This document shows positions 50,304 to 55,344 of a stretch of 55,344 bases of DNA, one piece after another (position 1 is the stretch's first letter; every line of letters starts with the position of its first letter). The stretch comes from Hyphomicrobiales bacterium (lineage in GTDB: Bacteria; Pseudomonadota; Alphaproteobacteria; Rhizobiales; Beijerinckiaceae): contig CANFLM010000011.1 of NCBI GenBank assembly GCA_947447895.1, positions 1 to 55,344 of the forward strand, written 5' to 3'. The translations under genes were made by a program, and so were the position numbers. Under the pieces are notes generated by a model that saw only the letters and a program-made list of their open reading frames with translations, did no database searches and was not told the DNA's origin.

Positions 50304-51905
50304 GTGGACGAGTTTGATTATGTGATTGTCGGTTCGGGTCCGGCGGGTTCGGTATTGGCCAAACGTCTTTCTGCCGATGGCACCACAACGGTCTGCGTGC
50401 TCGAAGCCGGCATTTCCGACAGCCATCCGATGATCCGAGTACCCGTCGGTTTTGTGAAAACCCTCTACAATCCACGCTTCACATGGCCCTTCAAAAGTGT
50501 GCCCTCGGAAGCCACCAACAACCGAGAAATCGGCTTGCCGCAAGGCCGGCTGGTTGGCGGGTCCAGTTCGATCAACGGATTGGTCTATAGCCGCGGCCAA
50601 CCCGAAGATTTCGACGACTGGTCCCTGACAGGGGTCAAAGGCTGGTCCTATCGCGAGGTCCTGCCCTATTTCAAACGCTCCGAGCGGCGGATCGGTGCAG
50701 CCGACGAGCGGTATCGCGGGCGTGACGGCGAATTGCCGATCACCAATCCCGATTGGAAAAGCACCTTGTGCGATGCCTTCATCACGGGTGCGGGTGAAAT
50801 CGGGATCCCCAAAAACCCCGATTACAATGGCGAATTCCATGACGGGGCGGGCTATTTCCAGCGCTATATCGAAAAAGGCAACCGTATCAGCACCGCCCAG
50901 GCCTTTCTCTATCCGGCAGTGGATCGCGGCAATGTGATCTTGCGGATCGGCGCCGAGGCGACCTCGATCCTGTTTGACGGCAAGCGGGCCGTCGGTGTCG
51001 CCTATGACCATGACGGCGAAGCGCGGCGTGTGATGGCAAAGCGCGAGGTCATTATTAGTGCGGGCACGGTAAACTCGCCCAAACTGCTGCAATTGTCGGG
51101 GGTGGGTGATCCGTCCTTGCTCAAGCAGCACGGTATTGCTGTCGTGCAGGACCTTGCCGGTGTCGGGCAGAATTTGCGCGATCATTATACGGTGCGTATT
51201 GCAGCAAAGGTCAAAAATGCCGCCACCATCAACGAACGGTCCAGAGGCTGGCGGCTGGGACTTGAAATCGCCCGCTGGCTGGTCGGCCTGCCCAGCATCA
51301 TGGCTCTGAGCCCGTCATTGGTGCATGTGTTCTGGAAATCGCGGCCCGACCTGAACCGGGGCGACATTCAAGTCCTGTTCACACCCGCCAGCTACAAGCC
51401 GGGCAAGACCTACCAACTCGATGATTTCCCCGGCATGACCTGCGGCGCGCGCCAGCAACGGCCCGAAAGCTCCGGCACGGTCCGGATCACCTCGTCCGAC
51501 CCCAAAGCCCTGCCTGCCGTACAGCCGAATTATCTGGTTGATCCGCGCGATCAGGAGGTGATCGTCGCCGCCCTCAAAATCGCCCGCCAATTGCTCCACA
51601 GCGATGCTCTCAAGCCCTTTCTGGTCGAGGAAGTCCTGCCCGGCCCCGATGTCAAAACCGATGCCGACTGGCTGGCCTATGCCCGCGAACGCGGGGGCAC
51701 GGCCTATCACATGGTCGGCACCTGCCGGATGGGTGTAGCCACCGATCCGATGGCGGTGGTGGATGAAACCCTGTCGGTGATCGGGCTGGAAGCCTTGCGG
51801 GTGGTCGATGCCTCGGTGATGCCGCAGGTACCTTCGGCCAACACGCTGGCCGCCACTTTGATGGTGGCCGAAAAAGCCGCCGATATGATTTTGGCATCGC
51901 GCTGA
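50304..51905 (+). CDS. GMC family oxidoreductase (choline dehydrogenase-like), copy 2
   Basis: A GTG at 50304 with GGGGAG upstream begins a 533-residue protein; a TTG at 50289 is possible but less well placed. The FAD fold is FDYVIVGSGPAGSVLAKRL, then PQGRLVGGSSSINGLVYSRG. GTVNSPKLLQLSGVG is GMC signature 2, the active-site His is in YHMVGTCRMG and the Asn in SANTLAATLMVAEKAAD. It is a paralogue of the GMC protein at 34421, and the two are probably specific for different alcohols or stages. It ends 7 nt from the convergent Ldh-family gene. Confidence 0.92.
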   Translation: MDEFDYVIVGSGPAGSVLAKRLSADGTTTVCVLEAGISDSHPMIRVPVGFVKTLYNPRFTWPFKSVPSEATNNREIGLPQGRLVGGSSSINGLVYSRGQPEDFDDWSLTGVKGWSYREVLPYFKRSERRIGAADERYRGRDGELPITNPDWKSTLCDAFITGAGEIGIPKNPDYNGEFHDGAGYFQRYIEKGNRISTAQAFLYPAVDRGNVILRIGAEATSILFDGKRAVGVAYDHDGEARRVMAKREVIISAGTVNSPKLLQLSGVGDPSLLKQHGIAVVQDLAGVGQNLRDHYTVRIAAKVKNAATINERSRGWRLGLEIARWLVGLPSIMALSPSLVHVFWKSRPDLNRGDIQVLFTPASYKPGKTYQLDDFPGMTCGARQQRPESSGTVRITSSDPKALPAVQPNYLVDPRDQEVIVAALKIARQLLHSDALKPFLVEEVLPGPDVKTDADWLAYARERGGTAYHMVGTCRMGVATDPMAVVDETLSVIGLEALRVVDASVMPQVPSANTLAATLMVAEKAADMILASR

Positions 51906-51912
51906 AACGGTC

Positions 51913-52896
51913 TCAGCCGTTCTGCGCGATGGTTTGCAACTGGTCGATGATGGTGTCGGCCACCTCGATGGTGCCGCGCGCCACAATCTGTTTGCGGATC
52001 TGCGCCGAGCGGTCGAACGGCATTCGGACCTGATCATCAGGATTGACGGGACGGGCCGCGCGTACCGCCTCAGCATAGGCGTGGATGCGGGTTTTGAACT
52101 CAGCCAGATCCATGAACAGATCGGGCTTGACCGCCAGAAACACAAAGCCGCAATCGCGGTAATCGGCGGGCATGGCCCCGCCGCCCATCAAAATGCCCAT
52201 CATCTGCACCACAAGCGCCAGACCGCTGCCCTTGTGCCCGCCCCAGACACGGATCGCACCGGACAAAGCCGCCATCGGGTCGGTGGTTTCGTGGCCCAGC
52301 GCATCAAAGGCCTGATGCTCAGGCAAGGGTTTGCCCAGACGGTGCGCCAGCACCACTTCGGCAATCGGGGTGATCGAGGTGCCCAGATCGAGGATGATCG
52401 GTTGCCCGTCCGCAGGAAAGCCGAAGCCGATCGGATTGGTGCCGAAGCGGCCTTCGCTCGATCCGTGCGGGGCCACGCGCGGGGCCGACGAGCCCATCAC
52501 CATGGCAATCATGCCCTCATTGGCGGCGATTTCGAGATAATGGGCATACATGCCGCTATACCAGGTGTTGTTGGCCCCGATCAGGGCCAGCCCGCTGGCT
52601 TTGGCCTTGTCCAAGCCCATCCGCATCGCCTGATAGGCAACCAGATAGCCATTCTGGTCCTGACCGTCGATCAGGGCGGAAATCGGAGTTTCGCGTGTGA
52701 CAAGGGTCGGGCGGCGCGGGCTGAGGCGTTGGCGGTCGATCAGAGAGAGCGCGCGCGACAGACCGCCGAACGACACGCCGCGCAATTCGCATCCCATCAC
52801 ATGATCGGCAATGATCACGGCCTCGTCAGGAGTGTAACCGATCCGTTCAAGTGCAGACCGGACCAGCGCATCGGCCTCTGTGATCGCAATCAACAT
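51913..52896 (-). CDS. Ldh-family (malate/L-lactate/L-sulfolactate-type) dehydrogenase
   Basis: The 327-residue protein belongs to the NAD(P)-dependent Ldh_2 family, which is unrelated to classical lactate or malate dehydrogenases. The substrate region DHVMGCELRGVSFGGLSRAL is followed by the cofactor segments NTWYSGMYAHYLEIAANEGM and GSSAPRVAPHGSSEGRFGTNP, typical of the family. GHKGSGLALVVQMMGILMGG follows. ATG 52896 has a GGGGAG site; the frame extends upstream but not convincingly. It oxidises a (S)-2-hydroxy acid or reduces the 2-oxo acid. It lies 63 nt downstream of the GntR gene and is probably cotranscribed with it. Confidence 0.9.
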   Translation of the reverse strand: MLIAITEADALVRSALERIGYTPDEAVIIADHVMGCELRGVSFGGLSRALSLIDRQRLSPRRPTLVTRETPISALIDGQDQNGYLVAYQAMRMGLDKAKASGLALIGANNTWYSGMYAHYLEIAANEGMIAMVMGSSAPRVAPHGSSEGRFGTNPIGFGFPADGQPIILDLGTSITPIAEVVLAHRLGKPLPEHQAFDALGHETTDPMAALSGAIRVWGGHKGSGLALVVQMMGILMGGGAMPADYRDCGFVFLAVKPDLFMDLAEFKTRIHAYAEAVRAARPVNPDDQVRMPFDRSAQIRKQIVARGTIEVADTIIDQLQTIAQNG

Positions 52897-52959
52897 CCCG
52901 TTCACTCCCCGTAACCACAATCGTTCTGACAAGGAGCGGGCTGCAGGACCGGATCAAAC

Positions 52960-53589
52960 CTATTGATCCAGATGCAATTGCTGCCAGCCGCTCTTGATAT
53001 GGTCGAGCATGGCCTGCACCGCTCCGGCCTCGTTGCCTGCCGCCAGCTGATCCAGAAAATGCTCGTGCTCCTTGCGCATCGTGTCGGGACGCGAGGAGGT
53101 TTTATCCTGACGCGTAAACGGATATTGCGCCCACAAGACCCTTACGAATTTCAAAGTCTGCGGACGCTGCGCCAATTCATACAGCTTGAAATGGAAGCGG
53201 TAATTCTCGGTCCGCACCGCATTGATGTCTTTGTGCTGGATCGCCTCGTTCAACTGCTTCTGGATCGATTGAATCAGTTTGAGATCGGTTTTCGCCATGT
53301 TCCGGATGGCATGCAGCGTCAGTTCCTGTTCGAGATTGAGACGCAGGTCGAAAATCTCCTGCTGCCGCTCGGCCACAAGTTCAGGCACAAGAACCCCTTT
53401 GTGGGCGAGCCCCTGCACATAGCCTTCGGCCTCCAGCATTTGCAGCGCTTCGCGCACCGGCGTGATGGAGACGCCCAGTTCAGCTGCAATATCGGCCTGT
53501 TTCAGCTTGTCACCACGCGCATAGATGCCTGCGATGATCCGCTCGCGCAGAATTTCTGCCACATGGTCCTGTTTGGTCTGGAAAGCCAT
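52960..53589 (-). CDS. GntR family regulator, FCD subfamily
   Basis: A 209-residue regulator: winged helix with DHVAEILRERIIAGIYARGD, KLKQADIAAELGVSITPVRE, ALQMLEAEGYVQGLAHKGV, and an all-helical FCD domain (MRKEHEHFLDQLAAGNEAGA). It differs from the GntR protein at 48689 in length and sequence, so the two likely read different inducers. A perfect 7-bp inverted repeat, TATTCAC-5 nt-GTGAATA, lies 50 bp upstream (53639-53657) and is a candidate autoregulatory site. It sits between the Ldh-family gene and the CoA-transferase gene on the same strand. Confidence 0.92.
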   Translation of the reverse strand: MAFQTKQDHVAEILRERIIAGIYARGDKLKQADIAAELGVSITPVREALQMLEAEGYVQGLAHKGVLVPELVAERQQEIFDLRLNLEQELTLHAIRNMAKTDLKLIQSIQKQLNEAIQHKDINAVRTENYRFHFKLYELAQRPQTLKFVRVLWAQYPFTRQDKTSSRPDTMRKEHEHFLDQLAAGNEAGAVQAMLDHIKSGWQQLHLDQ

Positions 53590-53638
53590 GACGACCCTTT
53601 ATGTCTTGTTTCACGCCGTTTGCTCTGTATCTGCCGAA

Positions 53639-53657
53639 TATTCACCCCCCGTGAATA
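53639..53657. promoter_or_regulatory. Inverted repeat upstream of the GntR gene
   Basis: TATTCAC-CCCCC-GTGAATA is a perfect 7-bp inverted repeat lying between the CoA-transferase stop (53681) and the GntR start (53589). No U-run follows on either strand, which speaks against a terminator. It is a candidate operator for the adjacent FCD-type regulator. Confidence 0.55.
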
Positions 53658-53680
53658 CCCGTCTGTCCAGCGGCTTAACA

Positions 53681-55344
53681 TTACAGAATACCTTGTTCAA
53701 CCAAATCAGCGATCTCACTATCGGTAAACCCAAGCATATCTTGCAGGATAAAGTGGTTGTCTTCCCCGTAACAAGGCGCGCCACGGTCAATCGGCCCGCC
53801 GGCATAAGCGGGGGTTTTTGACAGATGCACCGGAAATTCGACCACCGGCCACTGGCCGATTTTCGTGCCTTTGACCTCTGTCAGCCAATCCAGTGCGCGG
53901 AGTTGCGGATCGCGGTCATAGCGGTCAGCCGCGTTCTGGCACACGCCCGCCGCCACTCCGGCCCGTTGCAGGGCATGCATGGCCTCGAAAGCATCCACCG
54001 TGACGCTCCATCCGGTAATCGCAGCGTCCAGCGCATCCTGATGGACCAGACGGGCGGCGAGCGTGGCAAAGCGGGGATCATCGCGCAGCGCTTGCAGGCC
54101 GGACACGTCTGTCAAAGCCAGCCATTCACCCTCGGTAAAACAGGCCACTGCCAGCCAGCGGTCATCGCCAGCGCAGCGATAGGCCCCGTGCGGCGCGGCA
54201 GGCTTGTACGGCGAGCGGTTGCCGATGCGTTGCCACGACCGGCCATTGGCCGACCAGTCCAGCACCGGCACCATGGTCTGGAATATCCCCGCCTCGCATT
54301 GCGAGGAGTCGATCCATTGTCCCTCGCCGGTGCGGTTGCGGTGGTAGAGCGCACCCAATGTGGCCAGCGCGAAACCATAGGCGCCGGCCCAATCCAGATA
54401 GGAATAACCCCATCCGGCAGGCATCGCTGGTTCGGGCAGGCCCGACATATCGGTGGTTCCGGCAAAAGAGGCTGCCACCGGCCCCACCGTGCGGAAGCGG
54501 CCATAGATACCGCGCGCCCCCATGCCCGATTGCTGGACATAGATAATATCGGGGCGGATCGATTTCAGCACCTCGTAGCCGAGCCCCAGCCGGTCGAGCA
54601 CGCCGGGCGAAAAGCCTTCGGCGACAATATCCGACATGCGGATCAGGTCCTTGGCGATCTGCAAGCCCTTTGGTGTGCGGATGTTGAGCGACAACCCGCG
54701 CTTGCCGGCATTCTTGTTGTTGAATTGCCCGCCCATATCTGAATCGGTGACGCCCTGCATCGGGGCCGTGGCCTTTTGCCGTGCCTCGCGCCCGCCGACC
54801 GGCGCCATCGCCGCCAAGCGGGTATCGGGATTGGCTTTCCATTCGACCTTCAGGCTCTCGGCCCCCAAGGCGGCCAGAAAGCGTGTGCCGCCGGCGGAAG
54901 CGAGAAACCAAGAGAAATCGAAAATCCGGATGCCCTGCAACGGAAAAGCTTTGCCAAGCGGCGACAGTGTCGGGCTGGCTTGTGCGGGTTTGGCCGTGGC
55001 TGGCACGGTATGCGTTCGGGTCTTGAGATCCTTCAGCACGGTGTCGCTGTGCTCGCCGACAAACGGGGCGCGGCAACCGGGCTGCCACGCCGTTGCATCA
55101 CTCAGCCATTTGCTGGTCGGATAACGGAATGTGCGGCCCAGTTCGGGATGCGCAATATCGGAAAAAGTCTGGCGCGACAGCCAATGGTCATCGGTAGCAT
55201 TTTCATGGGGCTTGCGCACGGGGGCCCATAACAGGCCCGCATTCTGCGCCTCGCGCCACGGCACATCCTGATAGCAAAAAGCCCTGACAAAACGCTGGAC
55301 CACATCCAGCGTGTGATTGGACTCCTCGTCGCGGTCAGCGGTGC
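53681..55344 (-). CDS. CaiB/BaiF-type CoA-transferase, apparently tandem fused (5' partial)
   Basis: The frame stays open to the window edge (first visible codons at 55342 downward), so the N-terminus is missing; about 554 codons are visible. The first 90 or so residues (FVRAFCYQDVPWREAQNAGL to PGCRAPFVGEHSDTVLKDL) look like the end of one CaiB/BaiF domain. After a linker a new domain begins at LQGIRIFDFSWFLASAGGTR and runs to the end. It includes NNKNAGKRGLSLNIRTPKG, LGYEVLKSIRPDIIYV, and GEGQWIDSSQ with the Asp at the position of the catalytic aspartate in this family. It would transfer CoA between carboxylic acids. A two-domain fusion is known in the family but less common. Confidence 0.85.
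   Translation of the reverse strand, partial: TADRDEESNHTLDVVQRFVRAFCYQDVPWREAQNAGLLWAPVRKPHENATDDHWLSRQTFSDIAHPELGRTFRYPTSKWLSDATAWQPGCRAPFVGEHSDTVLKDLKTRTHTVPATAKPAQASPTLSPLGKAFPLQGIRIFDFSWFLASAGGTRFLAALGAESLKVEWKANPDTRLAAMAPVGGREARQKATAPMQGVTDSDMGGQFNNKNAGKRGLSLNIRTPKGLQIAKDLIRMSDIVAEGFSPGVLDRLGLGYEVLKSIRPDIIYVQQSGMGARGIYGRFRTVGPVAASFAGTTDMSGLPEPAMPAGWGYSYLDWAGAYGFALATLGALYHRNRTGEGQWIDSSQCEAGIFQTMVPVLDWSANGRSWQRIGNRSPYKPAAPHGAYRCAGDDRWLAVACFTEGEWLALTDVSGLQALRDDPRFATLAARLVHQDALDAAITGWSVTVDAFEAMHALQRAGVAAGVCQNAADRYDRDPQLRALDWLTEVKGTKIGQWPVVEFPVHLSKTPAYAGGPIDRGAPCYGEDNHFILQDMLGFTDSEIADLVEQGIL

Noticed and set aside
1-55344. CRISPR arrays, tRNA or rRNA genes, transposases, integrases, phage genes
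   Set aside because: No regularly spaced repeats, tRNA-like cloverleafs, rRNA segments or mobile-element proteins were seen when reading both strands; a covariance or HMM search would be needed to exclude small RNAs fully.

Overview
The window is about 60% GC and almost entirely coding. It reads as a chromosomal stretch of an alphaproteobacterium, probably a metabolically versatile soil- or plant-associated one. This rests on a PutA of about 1030 residues without an N-terminal ribbon-helix-helix domain, paired with a divergent Lrp-type regulator, on two Liv-type importers (one with LivM fused to LivG), and on the density of oxidoreductases, IclR-free GntR/Lrp/TetR/LysR control and CoA-transferase genes. 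No rRNA, tRNA, CRISPR, phage or insertion-sequence feature was seen. The genus cannot be fixed from what is visible.

Layout. (1) 1-4980, plus strand: the end of a TauABC/SsuABC-like importer followed by an IlvD/Edd-family dehydratase and a RraA/HMG-aldolase-family protein, closed by a strong bidirectional terminator at 5015-5044. (2) 5066-9733, minus strand: a complete branched-chain-amino-acid-type ABC importer (livG-livF-binding protein-livH-livM). (3) 10176-16982, plus strand: a catabolic-looking set (FAD oxidoreductase, NIPSNAP protein, alpha/beta hydrolase, aspartate-dehydrogenase-family protein, SDR, shortened Old Yellow Enzyme-type flavoprotein, TetR regulator). The same 16-bp palindrome, CTGAC-N6-GTCAG, lies at both promoters of the set (10086-10101 and 13732-13747), which ties it into one TetR regulon. 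(4) 16999-22965: a YbaK-type deacylase, an orphan response regulator in an operon with a TpsB outer-membrane transporter, an ABC-F protein and a LysR regulator. (5) 23112-25037: DoxX, pirin and WrbA, divergent from LysR around a perfect 19-bp palindrome.

(6) 25314-33340: an amino-acid catabolism island with a DHDPS-family deaminase and 4-hydroxyproline epimerase (hydroxyproline), PutA with its Lrp regulator (proline), arginase, a second Lrp regulator and a DUF1989 protein. (7) 33437-34414: a D-2-hydroxyacid dehydrogenase. (8) 34421-45919, minus strand: one apparent nine-gene operon that starts with a Liv-type binding protein, continues through livH, a livM-livG fusion and livF, and runs without a gap into an AroE-like dehydrogenase, an SDR, a fused alpha-beta E1 dehydrogenase, an FAD-linked oxidase and a GMC oxidoreductase. 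(9) 46165-51905, plus strand: the divergent arm, with a quinone oxidoreductase, two SDRs, a FadR-type GntR regulator, an HpaI-type aldolase and a second GMC oxidoreductase. (10) 51913-55344, minus strand: an Ldh-family dehydrogenase, a second GntR regulator and a tandem CaiB/BaiF CoA-transferase cut by the window edge.

Regions 8-10 together look like an uptake-plus-oxidation system for an unidentified hydroxylated carboxylic compound. Regions 3 and 8-10 are the best candidates for undescribed pathways. Recurrent structural themes are convergent gene pairs with only 4-7 nt between stop codons, and hairpins placed between the binding-protein gene and the permease gene of both Liv operons.
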